A stretch of DNA of 64,000 bases from Theristus sp. LFF4_11 (Eukaryota; Nematoda; Chromadorea; Monhysterida; Xyalidae): positions 1 through 64,000 of the forward strand of contig JASANC010000572.1 of the NCBI GenBank assembly GCA_030248135.1, written 5' to 3'. Made by a program: the position numbers and the translations under genes. Position 1 is the stretch's first letter. Each line of letters starts with the position of its first letter. The notes under the pieces were generated by a model. The model ran no database searches. It was not told the DNA's origin and saw nothing but the letters and a program-made list of their open reading frames with translations. This document shows, piece after piece, positions 1-10,129 of the stretch.

Positions 1-11
1 CACACTTGCAG

Positions 12-983
12 AATTACGCAAAGCCGCCGAGTTGGTCGAAGCCGGCTAACGAGCTGAGCACGGACGCGGACAACAACGGATTCAGAAACGCAGACTTCCA
101 AGTGTGGATGCGCGTGGCGGCGTTGCCGGACTTTCGCAAACTCTGGCGAATTCTGGACGCTTCGCAGGATCAGTCGTTCGAGGCCGGTCTGCCTTCGGGC
201 AATTACACGCTGCACGTCGAGTATAGTGAGTGGTTTTTGTTGTTTTCAAAAGTTCAAAAATACTGCTGTATTCGTATTTTGAGTGTATTTTGTTGTTTAA
301 AAATTACCATTGTTTGTCATAATTGATCACCAAACATGCATATGCTTTGTTGGCGGTGAGACGCACTGCTTTTTTTACTCAAACAGTTTTTACAATGGTT
401 GTGTTCCTTCCTAATTCAGCTCTTTTACACGAACAACGTTGAGGCAACTCCCTCCAGGTTGATTTGTTTCAGAACCAATTTGGCAGATTTTTTTCTCTAA
501 GCAGTCAACTCTTTTTTCTGTATTACGGGGATATTATTTCGGTATTCGTGAGGGCATTGATAAATTGCAGAGCTGGTGATGAATGATGACCATTTTCGCT
601 AACGCTAATAAGGCCACTACATGTGTGTCACAGCAGCTCATGTGTTACGATTGTCAACAGGAATGTCGTTTCATCGCATTATTGTCACACAGATCGTTTG
701 TCTGCGCTGCATCGCCAATTACAATTCACGAACTCACACCTTGTTTGCAGAATACCCAGTGGCAGCGTTCAACGGCGCCAAGCTGTTCATAATTTCGACG
801 ACCTCCTGGCTCGGCGCAAAGAACGACTTCCTCGGGGTCGCCTACGTTGTCGTCGGCGTCATCCTGATTCTGCTCGGGTTCGCGATGCTCTGCATCCACG
901 TCAAGTTCGGCAAGCTGTGCGTCTCATTAAATGCTGTTTGGAAACATTTACGGGGGTTCGATCCCCCTCCCGGAAGAGTTTGA
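12..983 (+). CDS. CDC50/TMEM30-family P4-ATPase (lipid flippase) beta subunit, 3' end only
   Basis: C-terminal part of a CDC50-family protein, the non-catalytic subunit that escorts P4-ATPase phospholipid flippases out of the ER. Seen: an exon from about 12 to 225 after a ttgcag acceptor, encoding NNGFRNADFQVWMRVAALP and FRKLWRIL, the conserved ectodomain block (family: NGF..EDF.VWMRTAALP.FRKL). A second exon starts at 751 after ttgcag and encodes YPVAAFNGAKL, then STTSWLGAKNDFLG, then a hydrophobic second membrane span (VAYVVVGVILILLGFAMLCI). The phase across the intron works (TAT A | AA TAC). After the span the frame runs to a TGA at 981-983, but a GT near 917 could be a donor, so the C-terminal tail is uncertain. 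The tail codons overlap a tRNA-like B box. The N-terminal half lies outside the window. Confidence 0.88.
951..970 (+). repeat. tRNA-like B-box fragment (possible SINE piece)
   Basis: Contains a perfect pol III B box, GGTTCGATCCC, inside a small G/C palindrome. No matching A box or acceptor stem is visible, so it is a fragment rather than a tRNA gene. It sits in the 3' end or tail codons of the CDC50-like gene. Confidence 0.4.
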
Positions 984-2640
984 CCAAATTTCGCTGCCAG
1001 TGCAGCCCTGTGCTGGTTTATTGGCAAAACTCGGTTTGTATTCGCTGCCTTTCGCAGATTTTAATATGCGGTCGAAAACCACCGAATTTATAAGATGAGA
1101 CTGTGGTTCTTAAAAAAACGAACGAACTGTGATTTCAGGCCGAATTTCAGCCAGAAAAGGGCGTCCATCCAATTTTCTTTCATAAAGTGCCAAAACATTT
1201 CAACCATTTCGGGCTTCTGTAACTGGTGAGGGAGCCACGTACAATTCAAACATAGGCTTAGGCTTAGGCTTAGTTATTCTAAAGCATTTTCGGGCTTCTA
1301 TAACTGGTGATGGAGCCACGTACAATTCAAACATAGGTTTTTTCAATTTGTAATATTGTTTGTTAGCGGATTTTTTCTTCCTTTCAGCCGTGGAGCCCAT
1401 CAGAAGTTGCTCGGTTCTACAGATTGAATTTTGCAAAACAATTACAAAAATCGCCAATTGTTACAGTTCGGTTTTGGTTCAATCAAAGTCAAGCGATCTC
1501 ATTCACACTCATGTGCATGTGTGTTTTGGTTTTTGCAGCTGAATTAGCAGCAAAATAAAACTACCTTTTGCTCAAGTTAACCCCAATTTATGTTTTTCAT
1601 GTACCGCGTTTTTTTCAATTTGAAAAATTTTGTGATTTGGGTACATGAGATACTCGCATAATAATCAATTATCATCCGTTTTTATAAAAAATGATGTGAT
1701 GAAAGGTTAACTTCATGGCAAACCTGTTTGCGTTCTGGCATGTTCTGTACATTCGAGTTTTGAACACTTCAAGTTGAAAATGGACGCAATTTGAAAAAAC
1801 GTCTCACATTTGCATAGGATCTTTACTTTCGTCATTTTAGGTTTTTGCACTTGCAATGGTACATACTGCTTTGTGTGTACGGCTACTTATTTGTCATTGT
1901 TCGTTTGAGTTTAGACGTTTTATTTGGTTGTTATTTATTTAATATTTTTTACATTGTTGTTGCCAACACTAGAAACCATGCGTTTTCCACCAATCTGCAT
2001 TATTTCTGTTTACAATATCAAATGCAACAACCACGTTTTTTTATAATTTACATGATTATCAAAATTTTGTATGGGACGCGCTCCCTTCCGTCATTTCTCA
2101 TTTTCTTCCCACACAGTTTTGGTTAAAATTGGTTCTTATGCAATTTTGTATATTTTAAATTCAGTTTAAAAAGCCTCAATTTTTCGTTTTTTACGACATG
2201 CTACCTTTTTTACTTTTGAAAATGCGTGGCAGCAATTTCATTGTTTGAAGACTGTATATCAAAATCGCATCACACTTCACACTCTGCTGGTTACCATTCA
2301 TGCACCTATTTTTGGACTTTGCGTTAAAACTGTATAGAATTCAGACTGTCTGCGTACAGTGAACTTTCACTAATCCACTAGACATTTTATGACACATTTT
2401 CTTTAGTTGTTTTTTTAGTCTCTGTAACCAACCAGTACGTTTCAGGTGTATGTGTTTGCTTCTATACTTTTTGTCCCCAAAAACGTTAGTTTTGCATCTC
2501 ACTCCAGCTCCACACCCAACTTCGCACAGAAAGAAAAACAGAAAGAAACTGGTTTCCGGGAATTCTTCATGCACGCGGAATGCGCTCAACGAATCAATGT
2601 TCCTGATGTTCCGATACTCACTCGTCAGCAACGCTGATAA
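984..2640. other. AT-rich intergenic stretch without a recognisable gene
   Basis: No coding segment with family resemblance was found here. The only structure noted is a direct duplication flanking an interstitial telomere-like run at 1197-1345, listed separately. Confidence 0.5.
1197..1345 (+). repeat. About 50-bp direct duplication flanking an interstitial TTAGGC run
   Basis: The segment ending in gagccacgtacaattcaaac occurs twice, about 1197-1252 and 1290-1338, with a few substitutions. Between the copies is TAGGCTTAGGCTTAGGCTTAG, three units of TTAGGC, the telomere repeat known from nematodes. Confidence 0.7.
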
Positions 2641-2659
2641 TAATGACGTGATGATGCAA

Positions 2660-2800
2660 AATTCCCACGGTCATCGCGGCGTGGGAAAATTGTCGTTAAA
2701 TTCCCGAAAATTATCGTTCGATTCCCACGACCAGCGTAGCGTAAGAAAACCGTCGCCATGTTCCCACGGTAATCGTCGCGTGAGACGACTGCCGTTGTGT
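2660..2800. repeat. Degenerate array of TTCCCACG...CGTGGGAA-type hairpins
   Basis: TTCCCACG with a 10-bp loop and CGTGGGAA forms a perfect 8-bp stem near 2662-2688. Two looser versions follow at about 2728-2756 and 2759-2790, each with ttcccacg and a cgtcgcgtgag or cgtagcgtaag-like partner. Function unknown. Confidence 0.45.
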
Positions 2801-2849
2801 CACCATCGAGGTCTCACAACGACGTTGGCGTTGGTGCTGTTCACGCGCG

Positions 2850-4261
2850 CCGTCATTGTCGCCGCGGACCCGACGTTGTGCGTGTTCCGGCAGTTCACCG
2901 ACTGTTGCTTGTTTCGGTCGATTCGCGCCTTGTGTCCCACGTTGTGCGCGTACGCGCAGTGTGACCGCGTGAAAGAGGGACGCCTCGTGACGCCCGCGAG
3001 CGCACGCACCACCAAGCCGACGCCAACGTCACGCCAGCTGCCGCAGTTGACCACGTCCAGTACGATGGCCGAGAAGAAGGCGGCGTTAGTTCATGTGATG
3101 CAGGCATTTTTGTTAACCCTCTTCTTTGACGTGACTAAATGTCGCATTGGATGACACATTTGACAGAAATACATATCATCTAAAAATGCGGGAGACGCAT
3201 ATAAAAGGAGGAATATTGTGCACAAGTCAATTATTACTCCGAGTGTAACATGAAACATCACATTACATCAAGCTTCACGCCAATTATTACGTCAAGTTCA
3301 CGTGAAATATTACGTCACGTGTTACGTGAAATTGACGTTACTTGCACGTCCGTGCATTACGCATTTTACACCCTTTTTGTCTGCAACAGGTTCACGTTCG
3401 GTGGCGACCCTGTAGAGCCAGAGTCGCCGTGGGCGTCGCAGGAGCTCGTCGACGGTGGTCGTCTCGACTACGAGGCGGTGCCGTTCGATCTGCATATTCA
3501 ACCGATCATCGAACCCGATTATTCGCAGTTCGGCGTCAATTTTGTCGGCGGAAGCACCAGCAATCGAGGTCGCACGAACAACAACAATTCACCAAACAAC
3601 AACAACAATAAAAACGTTGTTCCGCAGACGACGAGCATCGCCACGACGAAACGTGCATTGGTCGGGTCGACCACGTCAACGTTAGACCGAGGCCACTACT
3701 TGAACGAACGCTTCCGATCGTGCTGCATGTCGCGCGGACTCAGTCGCTGCAGTATTCACTGTCAGTACAATTGGAGTGACGCCAGGGTACGTGTGAACGT
3801 GTCTACAGTTGATGTTGGCCAATCTCTTGTTGAAATTCCAGTAACGTCTGCATGTTCCTATAATCGATAACATTAAAAAACAGAAACTGCCAAAAAGCTC
3901 CTGTAATGGCCTAGTTTCACACTTGCAAGCAAATTAGGGCCCGTGTGTGAAAATCACGTTTTTGTGAAAACACCGCTGAACATAATTGCAAGCGTGTTTC
4001 TCTCAGTTGCAAGTGGCGCAGAACCTGCTCGACCGCAATCGCTGTTCGTCGCGTCGCATGACGGAGCTGCTTCGCTGTGCAGCGACCGGCCAGGACAACC
4101 GGCGTTGCTGCCGTCGCCGCGGGGTCACTCGCTCGTGCCGCCCGCTGTGCGACCCGGCAGACCGCGACGGCGGCAGCGGCTTTCTGATCGGCCTCTGCCG
4201 CAGACACGTGCCCGCGATCATGGAATGCCACCGGGAGGGCGCCGACGGGGTGTACCGTTGA
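2850..4261 (+). CDS. Secreted DB-module protein (nematode cysteine-rich domain)
   Basis: Supported exons: about 3390-3786 and 4007-4261, joined in phase 0 (acceptor ctgcaacag, donor AGG|gtacgtg, acceptor tctctcag). The first encodes an Asn/Gly/Thr-rich stretch and then RFRSCCMSRGLSRCSIHCQYN. The second encodes ELLRCAATGQDNRRCCRRRG followed by TRSCRPLCDP. This CC...C...C...CAA-G-D-CC...C..LC spacing is the DB module, a nematode extracellular domain of unknown biochemical role. An upstream exon around 2850-3060 reads hydrophobic then FTDCCLFRSIRALCPTLC and may hold an earlier half-module and the signal peptide. Its splice phase to 3390 was not resolved, so the 5' end is provisional. A TGA at 4259-4261 ends the protein. 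Confidence 0.72.
3177..3216 (+). repeat. Third copy of the end of the 8622-9695 inverted-repeat element (TATA-containing)
   Basis: About 38 bp (taaaaatgcgg, then gacgcatataaaaggagg) nearly identical to the outer ends of the inverted repeats at 8622 and 9695. It lies in the intron or upstream region of the DB-module gene. It includes a TATAAAA box-like string. Confidence 0.6.
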
Positions 4262-7200
4262 GGAGGGGTAGCGCGGATGAGGTGTACCATTGAAGGTGAT
4301 CACGATGAACGCGTGGTTTTTTGTGAGTCTGTTGTCGACTACATACAAATATTGTTGTCGCAATTGGTGTGTGCCCGCTATTACCGTAAATTCGCACGTT
4401 CAAGTCACCTCCTTTATTTATTAATAGTAAATAAGACACCACAAAGAAGGGACATTCAACAAAATTTATTTTTCAGCTTTTTTGTTGGATCTTTCGGTGA
4501 CAAAAAGGGTGTCCTTGCTTGGAGGGGTGCTTTGGAAATAAACTCAGCTGCTGCCATTGACAGTTTCTTCAGAAAAAAACACTTGATCAAAACTTTTGCC
4601 TTTTGCAATTTTATGAGTGTGGCTTTATTGGTGCGATTTTACGGATTTTGCAGCATTGTATTTTTTTGGTTCCGAGACTCAATGCGCGCATTGATAGGTA
4701 AACAATCTCATGAATGACGCGGGAATTCAAAATTGCTGATGTGCCCCATGTCCCTGAGACACCATTGAGTCAGCAGGGTCATTTTGAATTGATCCATCAA
4801 GCGCACATCTGCAAACGCGCTGAGTCGCCGAACCAAAAGCAAAGACAATATAATAGCACTGAGAAAACAAACATCATAGTGACTCTGACAACGGCTACTC
4901 AAGAAAATCTGTCAGCTGCCACTGGTAGCTGCCAAAAACGGCGAAAATGCCCGTTTTCGTGAGTAGCTGTTCTCGATAACGAGAATAAATGGCAATTAGA
5001 GTTCGGTTTTCCCGGCATTCATAATGTTCTCGTCGGAACTGCTTTTTCATCAACCGGTGTGTATTGATTTTGTGTTACATTTTTCACTGTTCTGTGAACA
5101 CTGAGGGCGCGAATAAAATTAAACAACATGCAAAAGTTATCAGGTGATGTGTGGGAACGAGTTGGAGAATTGAATTCCAGTAAATTCAGCCTTTTCAAGT
5201 TCTTATGCTTTTATGCTCAGTTTCACTGAGAAAAATAAGCGAAAATTGTGACTGCTATCTACTTCATCAGTTTCAAGGAACTCTTTTAGTCGGAAATCTC
5301 AGTCACATTCCAATTTTCATTGAATTACCACGTGTGCGTGTTTGTCAACATAAGCCACTGTAAACAGCTTGCGTAGCGCGGTTGTTGTCGCTCATCAGTC
5401 CCTATCTTTGACTCATATGCAAAGCTGCGTGTTTTAACGAAATCACTGTGTGTTGTAATTAGCGTTACCGCACTTCAAAATTCCAAGAAACACTGCGCGC
5501 TCTGCGCTGGCGTTGTTTGGTGTTGCCGGACAAAAACAAGATTAGAATGACGAAATCGGCACATGTGCTCTCTAACGTGATATAAGCCTTATTTTTGAGT
5601 GAGACTGTCGATTTTAGGATAAGGCGACTTTGTCGAAACTCAGAGAAACACGAAGTTATAAAGTCATAAGGTATTTTTTAAAACTTGTTTCAGCACTATC
5701 TTCATTTTTTACTATCGAAAATTTGGTTACCGTCAGAAGAAAGAGTTTTGAGGCAAAGATCCAGTAGATCATCGTGCCAAAACCCAAAACCGTCCGCACT
5801 TGTGTATTCTACAGATTGTAGAAATTAGCTGTCAAGAAATAAAAGCCATGTGCGCCATTGAAATGAAGTCTGGTTTTAAAAATTTCAGGCCGAATAAACA
5901 TGGCAGCTTTTTTCCGGGTGCAAGGAGCGCACGAAATTTGATTGAAATAAAAAAAGACGTTCTAAAAGAAACCCAAGTGTGTGTCAAATTTGACGTGTTT
6001 TTTTAAGCTAATTGATTCTTCGTGCTATTCTGATCTTTGTTCCTCCCTTGCACATACGATTAGGAATGGTCTTCGCACTCTTGAAAAAAAAACTCCTAGT
6101 CTGCGACTGATATCGCCTTGATGGAGAATACAAGGACTGCGTTATTTATTCGGCTATACTGTAGCAACATTACTAGCAAATTTTTCTTAAATACAGTGTA
6201 CGTGCATATCGCTATTTATCTAGGTAGTTCTGCAATTCATTTGCATATGCTGCAAAAGAAAACATTTTTTTACTTTCGCTTACCGTATTCTTTAAATTTA
6301 TTGCGTCATCTTCATGATGCAGATACTGCATCATATGCAAGTTTTTAGCGCCATCACCCGACTCTCACTCTGACACCCCATGGTTTTTTGAAAGGTGAAC
6401 CCGTTTTTTTGTGTGTCACATCATTTGTGCTTTTTCATAAAATGAAAAGGCAGATGAAAACTTATTAATCCAATATCAGAAAAGGATGGGGCCAATACAC
6501 ATTACTGCATAATGTTTCTGTCGCACATTCCAATAATTATCATTTTATTCAAACATCAAATAAACGTTTTGCAAAAAAAATCATGAGAGAAAAATGTGGA
6601 AATTTCGTGTGTGGTTAGTTGGCATGTGGATGCCGCAACAGCGGGCATGATTGTAATCACATACACCCATGATGGACATATGGGGCACAGTGCAAGGTGG
6701 CTGGAGAAAACTAGCCAACCGCAAACAAAACAGACGGAAATTATGTATTCATATCAATGACCTTGCCATTCATGCATTCACTCTTGCTTTTACTTGCAGC
6801 AACTTTTGCGAAAGTTATTCAGCAAAATGGGATGAGGACTTTGCACACATTATCCGCATCTGGGATGCTTGATCAACATTGTGACTACATCAACCCAATC
6901 AGAGTGCCCGTCCACGCAACACACACAAACAACCCCTGCTTGTGTGGTCGCTGTTGCAAGCGCTTTTACACAGACCCTGTTTGGCCAGCTCAATGCGACA
7001 CAGCGCTATGCTTCATATTGAAAGATTCAAAACCAAAATGAAAACTGAATGCATCCATATTTGAATGCGGTTTTGAAAACCATGTGAATGAATACATGTG
7101 CCGGCCCATCTTAGTCCAGTCTTTTTTGTTTCGAATATTTACCGATTTTATGAACAAACATCCATAATGCTAGATTTTAAGCGTTTTGTTCTGAGCGCTA

Positions 7201-7538
7201 TTTATACCGTTCTGTTTATATAGCGTTCTTCAGGTGTTCAGATGCCGTTTTTTCAATTACCGTAGCGACTTTTTTCTAAATTCGTTTTAAATTTTTTTGA
7301 AAACTTTAAAAAATCAATTTCTTCTCCAGAACAGCAAAAACATTCTTCAAGTACAAACAAAATATGACTGCTTGCAAAGAGGCCGAACTGATCAGTTGAA
7401 CCAGTAAACAGAATTGTTTGCTCAGTGCACCAAGAACCCACGGATCAGTACGATGTCGATGTCGATGTTTGTACCAGACGCGGTGTCGGAGGCTTGGTCG
7501 ATTTTGGACGAAACAATGACTGCCGTCGTGAAATTTGG
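4262..7538. other. Gene-free stretch
   Basis: Apart from the MITE copy near 5888-6172, I see no coding exon, RNA gene or conserved structure. Short open frames lack family resemblance or credible splice signals. Confidence 0.5.
5888..6172 (+). mobile_element. MITE family B, copy 1 (TA-type, GGCCGAATAAA termini)
   Basis: Starts ggccgaataaacatggcagc and ends tttattcggctatactg followed by TA. The body shares long blocks (ctcctagtctgcgactgat, cgccttgatgga) with copies at 36150 and 54584. The left end is slightly truncated compared with the 54584 copy. Non-autonomous; no transposase reading frame. Confidence 0.65.
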
Positions 7539-7540
7539 TA

Positions 7541-7772
7541 TTGTGGACTTATTCAAACGTGTCCGGACTAAAATGACGTCATTTGCTTTAAAAGCGCCCG
7601 TTTGTCAAAGTACATGCACTAAAATTTCAGTTGGTGTGATTGATTCGACATTCAGCATTTGTTTATTGGAAGAAATCGGCTAAACGGAAAGTCTGATTTG
7701 CTGTGAACGGCAAGCGCATGTTTTGCGGCACATGACGTCATTTCAGTGGGACACGTTTGGAAAAATAGGTCA
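7541..7772 (+). mobile_element. MITE family A, copy 1
   Basis: A 232-bp element bounded by TA on both sides. Termini are TTGTGGACTTATTCAAACGT and, as reverse complement, TGACCTATTTTTCCAAACGT. Subterminal inverted copies of ATGACGTCAT lie about 25 bp inside each end. Three more copies are at 8950, 49256 and 58628. TA flanks and short length fit a Tc1/mariner-type MITE; no coding capacity. Confidence 0.75.
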
Positions 7773-8157
7773 TAATGAAGTGCTGATTGGAAGAACGCCC
7801 CAGTTCGAAGTAGCTTGTTTTGATTTTTTTCCTACCGTGTTATAGATAGAATGCACAAAAACAAGCACAAATGCAGACATAAAAGCTTGCGGTTCGTAAA
7901 ACTTTACGTGACATTCAACGCAACTTTTAACGTTACCGTAACGCGGTCGCACTTTGAGTATAAAATCGTACAACGTTACTTTACGTGGCCACCAGCGTTA
8001 CTTGACATTCACGTCAAATCTCGCATTAAAATGTCACGTTTCAATGTCACTTAAAAGTGCTTACACAAGATAAGCTAGAGTGCGCTTATGAGACAGTTTG
8101 CCCAGTACAATCTGCTAAAAAACTGTTATATTCAGCGCAAGGCCTCGTGACGTATGA

Positions 8158-8395
8158 GTGGGGGGAAAGGGGGGGGGGGGGGGGAAGGGGTGGGAATGGT
8201 GGGGGGGGGGGGGGAAGAAAGAAAAAGGAAGAGAGAAATTTATGGGTGGGGGGGGGGAAGGGGGGGGGGGGGGGGGGGGGGGAAGGAACAGAGGGAAAGG
8301 AATATTTTTGTTCTGTTTTGTTTTTTTTTTTAAAAATATTTTTTTTTTTTTTTTTATTTTTTTTTTTTTGTGGGGGAAATAATAGGGGGTGGGGG

Positions 8396-8434
<39 letters not shown>

Positions 8435-8610
8435 AGGGAGCGGAGGCGGTGGGGGGGGGGGGGGGGGGGGGGGCGGGTGTGTTGTTGTGGTTTGTTAAAT
8501 TGGGATGTTGTTTGGGTGGTGTTTATATGATATATTAATTAAATTTTTTTTTTTTTTTTTTTTTTTGGTGGGTGGTGGGGGTGTGGGGGGGGGGGGGTGG
8601 TAAAGTTGGC
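8158..8610. other. Poly-G/poly-T low-complexity tract, probably low-quality sequence
   Basis: About 450 bp made almost only of G runs (up to about 40) and T runs with scattered errors-like interruptions. It starts and stops abruptly between ordinary sequence. It could form G-quadruplexes, but this pattern is also what homopolymer base-calling failure looks like. Long frames across it are not genes. Confidence 0.7.
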
Positions 8611-8621
8611 GATGTGGAATG

Positions 8622-9696
8622 ATTATCTAAAAATGCGGAGGACGCATATAAAAGGAGGAATATGGCTTTGTGTAAGCAGTGAGAAACTTTTTTGCTTCAC
8701 AACTATTTTCAAGTTTCTGATGTGGCACACGGATACAAGTACATAAGAGTTATATTTTTGCGCCGCGTTTGTTTTAATGAAAAACCTAAAAACCTTCAAA
8801 GCGTTTTTCACTTGTCCTCTTCAGCTTAGTGTGAAATCACAGCATGTGCGAAATTCTGCAAACCTGTGCAGAAACAAAAAATTAGAGACTTCAAAGCGTT
8901 GCTGCAGATAAGCTTTATTGTTGATGACGTACGCATAGCTATGTGGGTACTGTGGATTTATTCAAACGTGTCCGGACTAAAATGACGTCATTTGGTTTAA
9001 AAACGCCCGTTTGTCAAAGTACAGGCACTAAAATTTCAGTTTGGTGTGACCGATTCGACATTCACCATTTGTTTACGGAAAGAAATCGGCTAAACGGAAA
9101 GTCTGGTTTGCAGTGAACGGGAAGCGCATGTTTGGCGGCACATGACGTCATTTCAGTGGGACACGTTTAAAAAATAGGTCATACATACCCGTGACAAAAA
9201 GGTGTTGTCTTCCGTTAATTTTCACTTTCCTCCCCAATTCCAAAAAACCCGAAGGTACCAAAGTCCTGTGGATTGTTGTATGTACATAGGAGGAGTGTGG
9301 ATATTGGCTGAACCGTCCGTTCCGTGAGCCATTGCGTGCGCCACAAGAAGGGGACATTGCCTTCGCCACAAGAAGGGGACAGTGTCTTCGCCAATGCCTC
9401 TGCGCAACGCTTTGTCCTTGGCAAAGCAGTGTCAGTGATCGAAGATGTTGTCTTTAATTTGGCAGCTTTATGTTAAGTTACTATTTGCTCGAAATTCATC
9501 GAATGTAGAAATTTCGTTTGTCGAAAAAGTAAGTGCAACCGAAATAATGAATAAACGGCGCAAAAATATGGCTCTTATGTACTTGTATCCGTGTGCCACA
9601 TCAGAAACTTGAAAATAGTTGTGAAGCAAAAAAGTTTCTCACTGCTTACACAAAGCCATATTCCTCCTTTTATATGCGTCCTCCGCATTTTTAGAT
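8622..9696. mobile_element. Composite inverted-repeat element with about 125-bp arms and a nested MITE A
   Basis: The segment 8622-8750 reappears as its reverse complement at about 9570-9696 with almost no differences (shared strings include ggcacacggatacaagtaca and gcatataaaaggaggaatat). Arms face each other across about 820 bp that contains a family A MITE (8950-9181) and no transposase. A solo arm end is at 3177-3216. Likely a non-autonomous foldback-type transposon. Confidence 0.72.
8950..9181 (+). mobile_element. MITE family A, copy 2 (nested in the 8622-9696 element)
   Basis: 232 bp between TA dinucleotides, with the same termini and the same two ATGACGTCAT palindromes as copy 1. Being inside another repeat, it inserted later than that element. 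Confidence 0.75.
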
Positions 9697-9789
9697 AATA
9701 TTCTGACTTTTACATAAGTCCCAAAATCGGACAAAACTCAGAATGCGTTGGGCATCCGTTCTTCCGAACTTCCCATTCGGCTTACAGCG

Positions 9790-10060
9790 ATTACACTGAT
9801 TTCATTTTTCGTTTTGGAGAGATGTCGCCCGTCAGGTTCCACGGCTGATTTACCCGAAATTGTCACGATTCAGTATCTAAAACTGTGCTTCCTTAAGAAA
9901 TGTAACCCAAAAATCCCTGATCAGCGCATTGAATTACCCTGGACTCCACAGATCTCCTGTTTTTTTTTGTTTTTGGACCGATATCGCCAAGTTTCCACGG
10001 CTGATTCGCCCGAATCGTCACGACTTTGGTCATTTGGTTGCCGTTTTTCTAATTTTGTTT
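9790..10060. repeat. Diverged direct repeat (cacggctgatt-cccgaa block)
   Basis: The block around gttccacggctgatttaccc (about 9835) recurs at about 9987 as gtttccacggctgattcgcc, both followed by a cacga string. It is an old duplication of roughly 155-bp period, adjacent to the satellite. Confidence 0.4.
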
Positions 10061-10129
10061 GTTTCAACTAATTATGTGCTTGAATTTGAGGGTTGCTACG
10101 CATTGTATTCGTCCTGTTGGTGTAGGCCA

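Noticed and set aside
8057..8530. Gly-rich and Pro-rich frames of 74-157 codons
   Set aside because: Direct translation of G and C homopolymers.
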